Made by a program: the position numbers and the translations under genes. From NCBI GenBank assembly GCA_026003475.1, contig BPHJ01000001.1, positions 1,884,501 to 1,948,500 of the forward strand: a stretch of DNA of 64,000 nt. Direction: 5' to 3'. The DNA comes from Candidatus Kapaibacterium sp. Lineage in GTDB: Bacteria > Bacteroidota > Ignavibacteria > Kapaibacteriales > NICIL-2. Of the stretch, positions 18,693 through 27,533 are shown piece after piece. Each line of letters opens with the position of its first letter. Position 1 is the stretch's first letter. Under the pieces are notes generated by a model, which saw only the letters and a program-made list of their open reading frames with translations, searched no databases and was not told where the DNA came from.

Positions 18693-18721
18693 CGCGGCAC
18701 CTCCGGTGTGGGGGTGCCGCG
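18693..18721. terminator. Bidirectional hairpin terminator
   Basis: Perfect 9-bp stem CGCGGCACC/GGTGCCGCG with an 11-base loop in the 57-bp gap between convergent genes, followed by TTCGTT on the plus strand. It probably ends the surface-protein transcript and the opposing rhodanese transcript. T-runs are short, so efficiency is uncertain. Confidence 0.6.
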
Positions 18722-18725
18722 TTCG

Positions 18726-19037
18726 TTATCGCAGGTTGGTCCAGCTCCCAGCGTTGTAGGCTTCGATGCCTTGGCGGCGGAGCATCGCTACCGCAGTTCC
18801 AGACCGCGCGCCCGAAGCACAGACAGCCACAATCGGTTTACCACGGGCAGCCAACTCGCTGAGGTGTCGCTCGAGCTGCTCGAGCGGGATATTGCGTGAA
18901 CCTGCTGCATGCCCGGCAGCAAACTCACCAGGTGTGCGCACATCAATCAGCACTGCGCCCGATTGGAGGAGCTTACGTGCTTTCTGCCGATCAACAGCAT
19001 GCTGCTGACCGCCGAATAACCATCGGAACATAGACAA
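18726..19037 (-). CDS. Rhodanese-like domain protein
   Basis: 103 residues, a single rhodanese domain. Key features are VLIDVRTPGEFAAGH (29-43), NIPL, and the active-site loop with Cys73 in VCASGARS, followed by the AYNAGSW end motif. Such proteins carry sulfur as a cysteine persulfide in the cytoplasm. No export signal is evident. It stands alone: converging on the surface protein gene and divergent from the next hypothetical gene. The partner for sulfur transfer cannot be inferred. Confidence 0.88.
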   Translation of the reverse strand: MSMFRWLFGGQQHAVDRQKARKLLQSGAVLIDVRTPGEFAAGHAAGSRNIPLEQLERHLSELAARGKPIVAVCASGARSGTAVAMLRRQGIEAYNAGSWTNLR

Positions 19038-19163
19038 GCTATACAGTTAGTGAACCATGTACGGCGAGTATGATGCACCAAGTGCGCCTGCGATTCATTG
19101 CACGGAACATTTGGGGGTAGCGTTGCTGTTGTGCAGATGTAACATCAACAGGAGTATGCAGCC

Positions 19164-19673
19164 ATGGCATCAGCACGCCAGCGCTTGATTGAAGCGCTCG
19201 AACGCGCAGCCGACCAGCTTGAGCAAGGCGCTCCCTACCAGTGGGGGCATGTTGGTCAATGCAACGTCGGGCATGTGGTGCAACATCTTGCTCAGATGAG
19301 CGACCGCGATATCATGGCCGCATTTGGGCGAACGCTGACCGAGTGGCGCCTGCACGCTGCGGAATACTTCGATGCCGCAGTTGGCGATGAACCACTGGCT
19401 GCCACAGAATCCCAGCAGGACCGCTGTACTCAGGGCAGTGTGCCGCTGGAACAGATTTATCGCTTGCTTGCAGATGCAGGGCTGACTGCTCAGGACATTG
19501 GTCACTTGGAGTTCCTCTCCGATCCACACGTGCTGGCACGGATCAAACGTTGCTCCCTACGCCGCAACGATCCCGCCGATGCAGCGCTCTACATGCGCAC
19601 GTACGCAGCGCTGCTTGCCGGGCGTGATGCGGCAGCACAGCACACTGCGGAAGCTGCGTATATTTGCGCTTGA
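19164..19673 (+). CDS. Conserved hypothetical protein
   Basis: 169 residues, no recognised domain. The start has a GGAG ribosome site 9 bases upstream. It is soluble, alpha-helical in appearance, with HVGQCNVGHVVQHL near residues 30-43, a segment whose Cys and His residues could bind metal. The pattern recalls a small hypothetical family seen in Bacteroidota with a GHVGQCNCGHL-like motif, but I cannot name a function. It is monocistronic, just upstream of tRNA-Ser. Confidence 0.6.
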   Translation: MASARQRLIEALERAADQLEQGAPYQWGHVGQCNVGHVVQHLAQMSDRDIMAAFGRTLTEWRLHAAEYFDAAVGDEPLAATESQQDRCTQGSVPLEQIYRLLADAGLTAQDIGHLEFLSDPHVLARIKRCSLRRNDPADAALYMRTYAALLAGRDAAAQHTAEAAYICA

Positions 19674-19701
19674 GTGCAGCACGCGCATGCGCTCTCCGCA
19701 A

Positions 19702-19792
19702 GGAGAGGTGGGTGAGTGGCTGAAACCAACGGTTTGCTAAACCGTCGTAGTGGTACAAACCGCTACCGCGGGTTCGAATCCCGCCCTCTCCG
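19702..19792 (+). tRNA. tRNA-Ser(GCT)
   Basis: A 91-base class II tRNA. The acceptor stem GGAGAGG (19702-19708) pairs with CCTCTCC (19785-19791), G is the discriminator, the anticodon stem-loop CGGTTTGCTAAACCG gives anticodon GCT reading AGC/AGU, there is a long variable arm (GTAGTGGTACAAACCGCTAC) as in serine tRNAs, and the T-loop GGTTCGAATCC is canonical. CCA is not encoded. A strong terminator follows 14 bases later. Confidence 0.96.
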
Positions 19793-19805
19793 CAGCCGCA
19801 TTCGT

Positions 19806-19835
19806 TGGCGCCGTATTTTCGGCGCCAGTTTTTTT
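19806..19835 (+). terminator. Intrinsic terminator after tRNA-Ser, just before pntB
   Basis: Perfect stem TGGCGCC/GGCGCCA with an 8-base loop (GTATTTTC), then a GTTTTTTT tract. It is a textbook rho-independent terminator for the tRNA gene. It ends only 18 bases before the pntB ATG, so it sits where the pntB leader or promoter would be. Confidence 0.88.
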
Positions 19836-19853
19836 GTCGCCCCGCAGGTCGCT

Positions 19854-21254
19854 ATGGTGTCGGAAGATGTGCTCGCAGTGGTCTATGTTGTTGCATCGGT
19901 AACCTTCATCGTAGGGCTGAAGCTACTCTCGCATCCGCGGACGGCACGTCGCGGGAATGCAGTCGCCGCAGGGGGAATGCTTTTGGCGATCGTGGCGACC
20001 CTGTTGCTCCACACCGATGGAGGCAAGCCAATCGGGAATCTCCTTCTCATCATCGCTGCCATGGCGCTGGGAACTCTGATCGGTTGGGTCAGTGCACGCC
20101 GTGTTCCGATGACAGCTATGCCGCAGATGGTGTCCCTCTTCAACGGAATGGGTGGCGCCTGTGCTGCTGCAATTGCGATGCTCGAAATGCTCCATGCTTC
20201 CGCCAGCCCGCTTCCCCTTGAAGCAACAGCATCGAGCATGATCGTCGCCAGCGCCATTATTGGAAGCGTCTCGTTCAGCGGCTCACTCATCGCATTTGCA
20301 AAGCTTCAAGGTCTCATCGAGCGTTCGTTCCGTTTCCGCGGGCAAAACGTGGTCAATAGCGCTGTGCTCCTGTTGGCAGTCGCCATCGGCATCACCATTG
20401 TTGCAGGCGGACAAACCGATCCAGTCCTGTTTGGCGCAATGATTACAATTGCTCTTGCCTATGGCGTTGCCTTCGTCATGCCGATCGGGGGCGCAGATAT
20501 GCCAGTGGTGATCTCGTTCTTGAACTCCTGCACGGGGATGGCCGCAGCCTTCGGCGGTTTGTTCTATGGCAATCACGTGATGCTCACCGGTGGCATTGTG
20601 GTTGGTGCTGCCGGCATGCTCCTGACGCTGCTAATGGCACGGGCAATGAATCGCTCAGTACTGAATGTGCTCTTTTCGCACTTTGGAGAAAGCGCCACCG
20701 CAACCGGCAGCAGTACTCATGGCACCATGCGTAGCATTACACCCGACGATGCCGCCGTCATGCTTCGTTATGCACGCGACGTGGTCATCGTACCTGGCTA
20801 CGGCTTGGCAGTTGCCCAAGGTCAACACGCCTTGGTCAAACTTGCAACCGAACTCGAACACAGCGGCGTACGCGTGCGCTACGCCATCCATCCTGTTGCT
20901 GGCCGCATGCCAGGACACATGAACGTGCTCCTTGCCGAAGCCAATGTCCCCTATGAACAGTTGGTCGAAATGGAGCAGATCAACCCGGATATGCCGCAGG
21001 TGGATGTTGTGCTCGTCGTTGGTGCCAACGACGTGGTCAACCCTGCGGCTCGCACAGATCCCTCCAGTCCCCTCTGGGGCATGCCGATCATTGATGCCGA
21101 CCGTGCGCGCAATGTGATCGTCATCAAGCGAAGCATGAATCCAGGATATGCAGGCGTTGATAACGCGCTGTTCTACCTGCCGAACACCTCCATGCTGTTT
21201 GGGGATGCTAAAGCAATGCTGGAAACAGTTCTCGATCGCGTCAAACAACTCTAA
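19854..21254 (+). CDS. pntB: NAD(P) transhydrogenase subunit beta
   Basis: 466 residues from the ATG at 19854, normal PntB length; the frame is open upstream but that part covers tRNA-Ser and its terminator. The first ~270 residues are membrane helices of domain II (MPQMVSLFNGMGGACAA, MPIGGADMPVVISFLNS), and the C-terminal domain III binds NADP(H): VPGYGLAVAQGQH, HPVAGRMPGHMNVLLAEA, VVGANDVVNPAA and KRSMNPGYAGVDN. With PntA it couples hydride transfer from NADH to NADP+ to proton flow. No pntA gene is adjacent, so the partner must be elsewhere. An AGGT stretch is the only candidate ribosome site. Confidence 0.95.
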   Translation: MVSEDVLAVVYVVASVTFIVGLKLLSHPRTARRGNAVAAGGMLLAIVATLLLHTDGGKPIGNLLLIIAAMALGTLIGWVSARRVPMTAMPQMVSLFNGMGGACAAAIAMLEMLHASASPLPLEATASSMIVASAIIGSVSFSGSLIAFAKLQGLIERSFRFRGQNVVNSAVLLLAVAIGITIVAGGQTDPVLFGAMITIALAYGVAFVMPIGGADMPVVISFLNSCTGMAAAFGGLFYGNHVMLTGGIVVGAAGMLLTLLMARAMNRSVLNVLFSHFGESATATGSSTHGTMRSITPDDAAVMLRYARDVVIVPGYGLAVAQGQHALVKLATELEHSGVRVRYAIHPVAGRMPGHMNVLLAEANVPYEQLVEMEQINPDMPQVDVVLVVGANDVVNPAARTDPSSPLWGMPIIDADRARNVIVIKRSMNPGYAGVDNALFYLPNTSMLFGDAKAMLETVLDRVKQL

Positions 21255-21265
21255 CAGGTGCACCA

Positions 21266-21991
21266 ATGGCTCATCGCGGATGGCTCTATCTTGCCCTTGC
21301 GCTTGTTGCTACCAGCATCGTTATTGCCTGGGCAATTACTCACCGGAACGCGCGATTGGATAGTGTATCGGTCGTTGGCCTGGGGCAGCGTGATTTCGAA
21401 TCGAATTTGATCGTCTGGCAGGGAGAATTCTCCAGGGAAAGCAAAAATCTTCAGGAGGCGTACTCCTTGCTCCAGCGCGATCGGCAAGCAACAGAAGAAT
21501 TTCTCCGCTCAAAGGGTGTTCAGCCCACCGAGCTTCAGTTTTCGGCAGTCTCCATTACGCGACTGTACACAACCAACTACGACGAGATGGGGCGTATCCG
21601 TGATCAGCACTTTGCAGGTTTTCGGCTTCTGCAGACCGTTCGTATCGAGTCCGGTGACCTCGACCGCATCGAAGGTATTTCGCGCGATATTGCTGAGTTG
21701 ATCAGCCGCGGCGTCGAATTCAATTCTGGTACACCGCAGTACTTCTACACAAAGCTCGACTCGCTCAAGATCGCCCTCATTGCAGCGGCAACGGCAGATG
21801 CACGGCGTCGCGCCGAGACCATTGCCCACCATGCAGGCACCAGTCTGGGTGATGTGCAGTCAGCATCGCTGGGGGTGTTCCAAATCACCGAGCGCAATTC
21901 ATCGGAAGAACTCGATTGGGGCGGCACGTTCAACACCACTGCTCGGCAGAAAACAGCGCGCGTGACTGTTCGGCTGCGCTACCGCTTGTAG
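21266..21991 (+). CDS. SIMPL-domain (DUF541) protein
   Basis: 241 residues. One N-terminal hydrophobic segment (residues 6-24) looks like a membrane anchor or signal. The body matches the SIMPL/DUF541 family (COG2859-like): VVGLGQRDFESNLIVW, a helix with LLQRDRQATEEFL, TTNYDEMGRI, and the LKIALIAAATADARRRAETIAHHAG segment, then a final beta strand VTVRLRYRL. The family is periplasmic or membrane-attached and loosely linked to stress; its biochemistry is unclear. It starts 11 bases after pntB and may be co-transcribed with it. Confidence 0.8.
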   Translation: MAHRGWLYLALALVATSIVIAWAITHRNARLDSVSVVGLGQRDFESNLIVWQGEFSRESKNLQEAYSLLQRDRQATEEFLRSKGVQPTELQFSAVSITRLYTTNYDEMGRIRDQHFAGFRLLQTVRIESGDLDRIEGISRDIAELISRGVEFNSGTPQYFYTKLDSLKIALIAAATADARRRAETIAHHAGTSLGDVQSASLGVFQITERNSSEELDWGGTFNTTARQKTARVTVRLRYRL

Positions 21992-22046
21992 GCTGCACAG
22001 CGTGCACCAACGCTAATTTTGCCCTCCACACCACCCGATTGTGGCA

Positions 22047-22595
22047 ATGATTCTTTCGGACACAGAAATCTTGCATCACCTCGAACGCGGCAGCATCGTC
22101 ATCGAACCCTTTCGGCGGGAATGCCTGGGCACCAACAGCTACGACGTCCACCTGGGCAAAACGCTGGCCGTTTACGTTGATCCCATTCTGGATGCGCGGC
22201 GGCACAATCGCGTCGAGTACATCGAAATTCCCGACGATGGTTACGTCCTCGAACCGAACCGCTTCTACTTAGGCGTCACCGAAGAGTACACCGAGACTCA
22301 TCTCCACGTGCCGTTTCTGGAAGGGAAGTCCTCGGTCGGACGCTTGGGCATTGATATTCACGCCACCGCCGGCAAGGGAGATGTCGGGTTTTGCAATCAT
22401 TGGACGCTGGAAATTTCCGTCAAGCAGCCGGTGCGTGTCTATGCGGGCATGCCCATTGGGCAATTGATTTATTTCGAAGTGCGAGGCACAATCGGGACTC
22501 CCTACAGCCAAAAGTCGAGCGCCAAGTACCGTGAGCGCACCGCGCTCCCTGTTGAGTCTATGATGTGGCGCAACTTTCTGCACAAGGCTTCATGA
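22047..22595 (+). CDS. dcd: dCTP deaminase
   Basis: 182 residues from the ATG at 22047 (a GTG two codons earlier is an alternative); the family in Bacteroidota begins MILSD. It deaminates dCTP to dUTP for thymidylate synthesis. Diagnostic segments: CLGTNSYDVHLG, TEEYTETHLHVPFLEGKSS, SVGRLGIDIHATAGKGDVGF, and the catalytic glutamate Glu122 in WTLEISV. It is the first of three genes joined by 4-bp overlaps (dcd, lipoprotein, plsC). Confidence 0.95.
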   Translation: MILSDTEILHHLERGSIVIEPFRRECLGTNSYDVHLGKTLAVYVDPILDARRHNRVEYIEIPDDGYVLEPNRFYLGVTEEYTETHLHVPFLEGKSSVGRLGIDIHATAGKGDVGFCNHWTLEISVKQPVRVYAGMPIGQLIYFEVRGTIGTPYSQKSSAKYRERTALPVESMMWRNFLHKAS

Positions 22596-23197
22596 AACGG
22601 CTGCTTGCGGTGTTGGTCGTGCTGGCTGCCTGCGCACCACCGCCACCGCCACCAGCGGAACAGCTTGATGCAAAGCTCGCCTGGCTACCGCTTGCCTCGG
22701 AAGAAGAGCTTCGTAGTCCCGACGGTGATCTGCTGCTGCCACTACCGGAGGGATGGACGCTGCTGCCACCGTCTCGCGACTTAGCCGAAGGAACTATCGG
22801 GCTGGCACTCAACCCAGACCTAACGATGAGCGTCGTCATTCAGCGGATCTTTCCCACCGAGGCCCTTGCTGCCGCCCTCGACACCCGCGACATCCGTGCA
22901 CTGGCGCGTGTCTGCTTCGAACGACGGCTTCAGCGCACAGGCAACACTATTCGCCTAACGAGCAACTTCGGCGCTATCGGACGAGATTCCCTGCGCATGG
23001 GGACCTACGAATTTGTTGAGCAGAGCACCGACACCGCCACTGTCCGACGGACCCGAGTGGCGGTTGTACCCACTGCCAGCAGCAACGTCTACGAAGTGGC
23101 ACTCTCGCCTATCATGCTCTCGCTCGATCGCATCCCGGACGAACGCCGGCTCGATAGTGCATTCCGATTCATGCTCCAAATTCTCCGCGTCCCATGA
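22592..23197 (+). CDS. Small lipoprotein, function unknown
   Basis: 201 residues from the ATG at 22592, which overlaps the dcd stop (ATGA). The frame opens 9 codons earlier, but MKRLLAVLVVLAAC is a clear lipoprotein signal with Cys14 as the lipid site, followed by a proline run (PPPPPP). The rest is a compact alpha/beta domain with LPEGWTLLPP and RMGTYEFVEQS; no family is recognised. It is probably translationally coupled to both neighbours, dcd and plsC. Confidence 0.65.
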   Translation: MKRLLAVLVVLAACAPPPPPPAEQLDAKLAWLPLASEEELRSPDGDLLLPLPEGWTLLPPSRDLAEGTIGLALNPDLTMSVVIQRIFPTEALAAALDTRDIRALARVCFERRLQRTGNTIRLTSNFGAIGRDSLRMGTYEFVEQSTDTATVRRTRVAVVPTASSNVYEVALSPIMLSLDRIPDERRLDSAFRFMLQILRVP

Positions 23198-23931
23198 GTC
23201 ATGCACAGCAGTACCACTGGTGGGAATTCGCTGCGCGGGCTGCTGCCATCGTCGCCCTGACGGTGTGGTATGGAACGCTGTTCTTGGTGCGGCGTTGCTG
23301 CGGAGCACCACCAGCGCTGACCTACACCATTTTCCCGCAATGGGCACGCGCAGTCTTACGAGCAGCAGGAGTACGCCTCCAGGTGCGCGGCACAGAACAT
23401 TGCCAGCAGGGGATTCCATTGGTTCTCGTGGCGAACCATTGCTCACTGTTCGATATTCCTGTGCTCATGGTTGCATCGCCAGTGCCGGTGCGCATCCTCT
23501 ACAAGCGTGAATTAGAGCGAGTGCCGTTCCTTGGCTGGGCACTCAAGTGCTCGACGTTCATCCCTGTCGAGCGGGAGCGCCCACAGACCGCTGGAAAGAC
23601 CGTTCATACTGCCATTGCATCGCTGGCGCGCGATCCAGCCGCACTGATTGTGTTCCCCGAAGGAACGCGTTCGCGCGACGGCTCGCTCGGCCCATTTCGA
23701 CGCGGTGCCTTTGCTATTGCGTTTGCCACTGGTCGGCAACTGGTTCCCGTCGCAATCATCGGCAGCGGCCAGGTACTACCACCAACGACTCTCCGCTTCA
23801 ACCGCGGAACGATCGAGGTTGTCTTTCTGCCACCGGTCCAACCGCCGCCCTTCCGCTCGCGTACTGACGAGCGACAGTGGATCGAGCATCTCCGCCACAA
23901 CATCCTCGCCGCACTCGACCGGGCGTCGTAA
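23194..23931 (+). CDS. plsC: 1-acyl-sn-glycerol-3-phosphate acyltransferase
   Basis: 245 residues with an N-terminal hydrophobic segment (about 14-33). The acyltransferase signature HX4D is His82...Asp87 (NHCSLFD), followed by the FIPVERE and FPEGTRSRDG substrate-binding motifs. It makes phosphatidic acid from lysophosphatidic acid at the inner membrane. It overlaps the upstream lipoprotein gene by 4 bases. Assignment to PlsC over related acyltransferases is the usual reading of these motifs. Confidence 0.88.
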   Translation: MSHAQQYHWWEFAARAAAIVALTVWYGTLFLVRRCCGAPPALTYTIFPQWARAVLRAAGVRLQVRGTEHCQQGIPLVLVANHCSLFDIPVLMVASPVPVRILYKRELERVPFLGWALKCSTFIPVERERPQTAGKTVHTAIASLARDPAALIVFPEGTRSRDGSLGPFRRGAFAIAFATGRQLVPVAIIGSGQVLPPTTLRFNRGTIEVVFLPPVQPPPFRSRTDERQWIEHLRHNILAALDRAS

Positions 23932-23979
23932 TCAGCCGGTAATTGCTCGGTAATTCAGGCGCAACGTGCACCCCCGAAG

Positions 23980-24011
23980 TTCGCGATGAGCGATGGTGTC
24001 GCGTATGTTTG
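23980..24011 (+). promoter_or_regulatory. Candidate promoter of the Oar-like TonB receptor
   Basis: TTCG (23980-23983, one mismatch to TTTG) and an exact TATGTTTG (24004-24011) with a 20-base spacer lie in the 224-bp gap after plsC. The leader to the ATG at 24156 would be about 138 bases. Confidence 0.45.
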
Positions 24012-24155
24012 CAGTACCTCGGGAAAAAAGAACAACTGTGCGCACCCTCCCACCACGCAGTGCATCACGTGCCACCATCCCATTTTCCTCGGCAGGAATC
24101 TGCTGCACCGCTCCGTCGGGCAGCAAAGGATGTTTCACTATCCCACACTTGTAGT

Positions 24156-27100
24156 ATGCGCTTTGTGTCTCTTGTTCTGGCCTGCATTGCAGCAGTCGTA
24201 TCGGCTCATGCCCAGGGCGTAACAACTGCAACGCTCTATGGGAAGGTTCGCTCCACCAGTGGCGAACCAGTTATTGGTGCAACAGTCGTGGCGAAGCACG
24301 AGCCCTCAGGCACGGTGTACGGCGCAACGACTCGCTCCACGGGTGAGTACACGATTCCCGGCATGCGGGTTGGCGGTCCCTACACCATTCGCGTATCGGC
24401 AGTCGGCTACCAAAAGCAGGAGCGGAGCAATATCTACCTCCAGCTCTCGCAGAGTATTCGGCAGGATTTTGTGCTCTCGGCCCAAGATGTTCAAGCCCGC
24501 GACGTCGTAGTCCTTGCCGAACAGAGCCCCCTGCTGAACGCGTCACGAACAGGAGCGGCAACCTCGGTTGATCAGCGCACGACCACAACACTTCCCACCA
24601 TTACCCGCCGCATCGAGGACATCACGCGACTGACTCCCCAAATGGGTGCAGGAATGAGTGTTGCTGGCCAGGACAATCGCCTCAACAACATTACCATTGA
24701 CGGCGCCTACTTCAACAATTCGTTTGGTTTAGCTGGACAACCCGGCGACCGTACCGGTGTGGCTCCTATTTCATTGGATGCCATCGAACAACTCCAGGTC
24801 AACATCGCTCCCTACGATGTGCGGCAAGGCAATTTCGTTGGTGCCGGTATCAACACCGTCACGCGCAGTGGCACCAACGAGTGGGTAGGTTCGCTCTACT
24901 ACTTCTTCCGCAACCAGGATTTGGTCGGTACGCAAGCCAAGGATGCGACCATTGAGCCTGGTACGTTCCGCTACTCGATGATCGGCGCGCGCTTGGGCGG
25001 TCCGATTCTCCGCAACAAGTGGTTTTTCTTTGCCAACGTTGAAACCGAAGCACTTACCCAACCAGGCACAACGTTCCGCGCCAACCGCGGGGAGTCAATC
25101 GGCGGCACTATTACGCGTGTGCGCGCTTCCTCGCTGGACTCACTCGGTACGTTTCTGCGGGACCGCTTCGGCTACGATCCCGGTCCCTACGAAGGCTACG
25201 ATTTCGAAACACCTGCCCTGCGCTTTCTGCTTCGCACCGACGTCAATCTCGACGAACGCAACAAGCTCACACTTCGCTACGTGCACCTGGACTCGCGAAC
25301 GGATGTGCTGGTGTCGAACTCTTCCTCGCTCGGCTTTGGCAATCGGCGCACCAGCCTCGATGCGCTCAACTTCAAGAATTCGAACTACGCCATTCTGGAA
25401 AACATTCGCTCCATCGTTGGCGAGTGGAACTCCATTCTCGCTGATAACATGTCCAACCAACTCATCGTTGGATACTCACACCACGACGAAAGCCGCGAGC
25501 AACCGAGCACATTGTTCCCCTTTGTTGACGTTCTCGAAAATGGCACCACCTACACGTCGTTTGGCACCGAACCCTTTACACCTAACAATGAACTCCGTTA
25601 CTGGTCGCTCCAACTCCAAAACAACTTCACGTACTACGCCGGTGAACATACGCTGACCTTTGGGTTGAGTCTGGAGCGCTACCAATCCGAGAACGTGTTC
25701 TTCCCTGGTTCGCAGAGTGTCTATGTGTACAACTCGCTACAGGACTTCTACACCGACGCCCTCGACTACCTTGCGAACCCAAATCGAACAGTCTCGCCGG
25801 TGACACTGCGCCGGTTCCAAGTCCGTTGGTCCAACATTCCTGGGCAAGACAAACCCATTCAACCACTGAAGGTGTGGTACACCGGACTCTACGCACAAGA
25901 TGAATGGAACATTCTCCCCACTGTTCGCCTGACAGCGGGACTGCGCGTGGACGTTCCGTTTTTTGAGAACACAGCCTACCACAACCCACAGGTGGACACC
26001 CTCTCGTTTCGCGATGAGCAGGGCAACACCGTTCGCTACCGCACCGACAAGATGCCCGATGCTAATGTGCTCTGGTCTCCGCGTTTGGGATTCAACTGGG
26101 ATGTGTTCGGCGATCGCACGACGATTGTTCGCGGCGGAACAGGGCTATTTACTGGTCGTCCGGCGTATGTGTGGATTTCCAACCAGATCGGGAACAATGG
26201 CATCCTAACCGGCTTCGAGCAACTCGACAACACAACACAACGACCGTTCCATCCCGATCCCAACCACTACAAACCGAGTACGGTGACGGGTGCCCCTGCC
26301 TCCAGCTATGAGCTGGCACTCACCGATCCATCTTTCCGCTTCCCGCAGGTCTGGCGCTCAACAATCGGCGTGGACCACCAACTGCCCCTGGGTTTTGTCG
26401 GTAGTGCTGAATTCCTCTATGCAACCGATGTCAACGGCATCTACTACATCAACGCTAACCTCAAGTCGGCAGATGCGGCATTCACAGGACCTGATGCTCG
26501 CCCACGCTGGACCAGCGGCAATCGTATCAACTCGATGATCACCAGTGCTGTGGTCCTCAAAAACCAAAACGTCGGCTATTCTTGGAACGTAGCAGTTTCG
26601 TTGGAGCGCCCTTGGCAGAACAATTGGTACTTCAAAGCTGGGTATAGTTACGGCATCTCCAAGAATACTGTTGACCCAGGTTCGATTGCGTTTGGATCGT
26701 GGAATAACAACCCGCATAGTGGCGATCCCAACAATCCGGGGTTGGGCTTTTCAGTCAATTCACTTGGTCACCGCGCTTTTGCAACTGCATCGTATCGGTT
26801 GGAGTACTTCGACATCGGCGCCACAACAGTTTCGCTGTTCATTGATGGGCGAACCAATGGCAACGCCAGTTACGTCTATGCCGGCGACCTCAACGGCGAT
26901 GGCGGCACAAGCAACGACCTCATCTACATTCCACGCGATAAAAGCGAAATGAACTTCCAGGACTATTCGGTAACCGTCAATGGGCAGACGGTGACGTTCA
27001 CCGCTGCCCAGCAAGCTGACGCGTGGGAAGCCTACATTCAGCAGGACCCTTACTTGAGCAAAAACCGTGGCAAGTATGCCGAGCGTGGCGCAGTCTTCCT

Positions 27101-27410
27101 GCCCATGGTTTGGCGTGCTGACCTGAGCATCACGCAGGACATTTTCGGCAATCTCTTCGGCAACCGGCAAGGTCTGCAACTGCGGCTGGACATCCTCAAC
27201 GTGACCAATCTGCTCAACAAGGACTGGGGCGTCGGGCAAATTCTCGTCACCCCACAACCTCTGATCGCCCGCGGTGCCGACAGCCAAGGACGCGCCCTCT
27301 ACCGTCTCCGCAACATCGGCGACAAGCTCTTGAGCACCACATTCCAACAGTCGGCAACCATCAACGACGTGTACCGCATCCAACTGAGCATTCGCTACAC
27401 GTTCAACTGA
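24156..27410 (+). CDS. Oar-like TonB-dependent outer-membrane receptor
   Basis: 1084 residues from the ATG at 24156, where a signal peptide begins (MRFVSLVLACIAAVVSAHAQ); the longer frame upstream covers the promoter gap. Residues ~24-105 form a carboxypeptidase-regulatory-like beta domain (YGKVRSTSGEPVIGATVVA), then a plug domain (TLPTITRRIEDITRLTPQM, NNITIDGAYFNNSFG) and a long barrel that ends YRIQLSIRYTFN. The architecture matches Oar/OmpA-related TonB receptors, which import or export large substrates; some are linked to protease or oligosaccharide traffic. Substrate unknown. A 14-bp hairpin follows. Confidence 0.85.
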   Translation: MRFVSLVLACIAAVVSAHAQGVTTATLYGKVRSTSGEPVIGATVVAKHEPSGTVYGATTRSTGEYTIPGMRVGGPYTIRVSAVGYQKQERSNIYLQLSQSIRQDFVLSAQDVQARDVVVLAEQSPLLNASRTGAATSVDQRTTTTLPTITRRIEDITRLTPQMGAGMSVAGQDNRLNNITIDGAYFNNSFGLAGQPGDRTGVAPISLDAIEQLQVNIAPYDVRQGNFVGAGINTVTRSGTNEWVGSLYYFFRNQDLVGTQAKDATIEPGTFRYSMIGARLGGPILRNKWFFFANVETEALTQPGTTFRANRGESIGGTITRVRASSLDSLGTFLRDRFGYDPGPYEGYDFETPALRFLLRTDVNLDERNKLTLRYVHLDSRTDVLVSNSSSLGFGNRRTSLDALNFKNSNYAILENIRSIVGEWNSILADNMSNQLIVGYSHHDESREQPSTLFPFVDVLENGTTYTSFGTEPFTPNNELRYWSLQLQNNFTYYAGEHTLTFGLSLERYQSENVFFPGSQSVYVYNSLQDFYTDALDYLANPNRTVSPVTLRRFQVRWSNIPGQDKPIQPLKVWYTGLYAQDEWNILPTVRLTAGLRVDVPFFENTAYHNPQVDTLSFRDEQGNTVRYRTDKMPDANVLWSPRLGFNWDVFGDRTTIVRGGTGLFTGRPAYVWISNQIGNNGILTGFEQLDNTTQRPFHPDPNHYKPSTVTGAPASSYELALTDPSFRFPQVWRSTIGVDHQLPLGFVGSAEFLYATDVNGIYYINANLKSADAAFTGPDARPRWTSGNRINSMITSAVVLKNQNVGYSWNVAVSLERPWQNNWYFKAGYSYGISKNTVDPGSIAFGSWNNNPHSGDPNNPGLGFSVNSLGHRAFATASYRLEYFDIGATTVSLFIDGRTNGNASYVYAGDLNGDGGTSNDLIYIPRDKSEMNFQDYSVTVNGQTVTFTAAQQADAWEAYIQQDPYLSKNRGKYAERGAVFLPMVWRADLSITQDIFGNLFGNRQGLQLRLDILNVTNLLNKDWGVGQILVTPQPLIARGADSQGRALYRLRNIGDKLLSTTFQQSATINDVYRIQLSIRYTFN

Positions 27411-27428
27411 TCACTGCAGAGTTGATAG

Positions 27429-27464
27429 CAGCAGCCACAGGAGACGACTTTCCTGTGGCTGCTG
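27429..27464. terminator. Strong hairpin at the convergent junction of two TonB receptor genes
   Basis: Perfect 14-bp stem CAGCAGCCACAGGA / TCCTGTGGCTGCTG with an 8-base loop, 18 bases after the Oar-like gene stop. No T-run follows, so it may act as a stem-only terminator or an mRNA 3' stabiliser. Confidence 0.5.
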
Positions 27465-27472
27465 TCCATAAG

Positions 27473-27530
27473 CGCCACAAGGTATGCGTTCCTCCTCTCC
27501 CCTGTGCCGCTGTGAACACACCTTGTGGCG
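27473..27530. repeat. Second inverted repeat at the same junction
   Basis: CGCCACAAGGT (27473-27483) pairs with ACCTTGTGGCG (27520-27530) over 11 bases with a 36-base loop. It lies directly before the stop of the minus-strand receptor, so it could form the 3' end hairpin of that transcript. Confidence 0.4.
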
Positions 27531-27533
27531 GTA

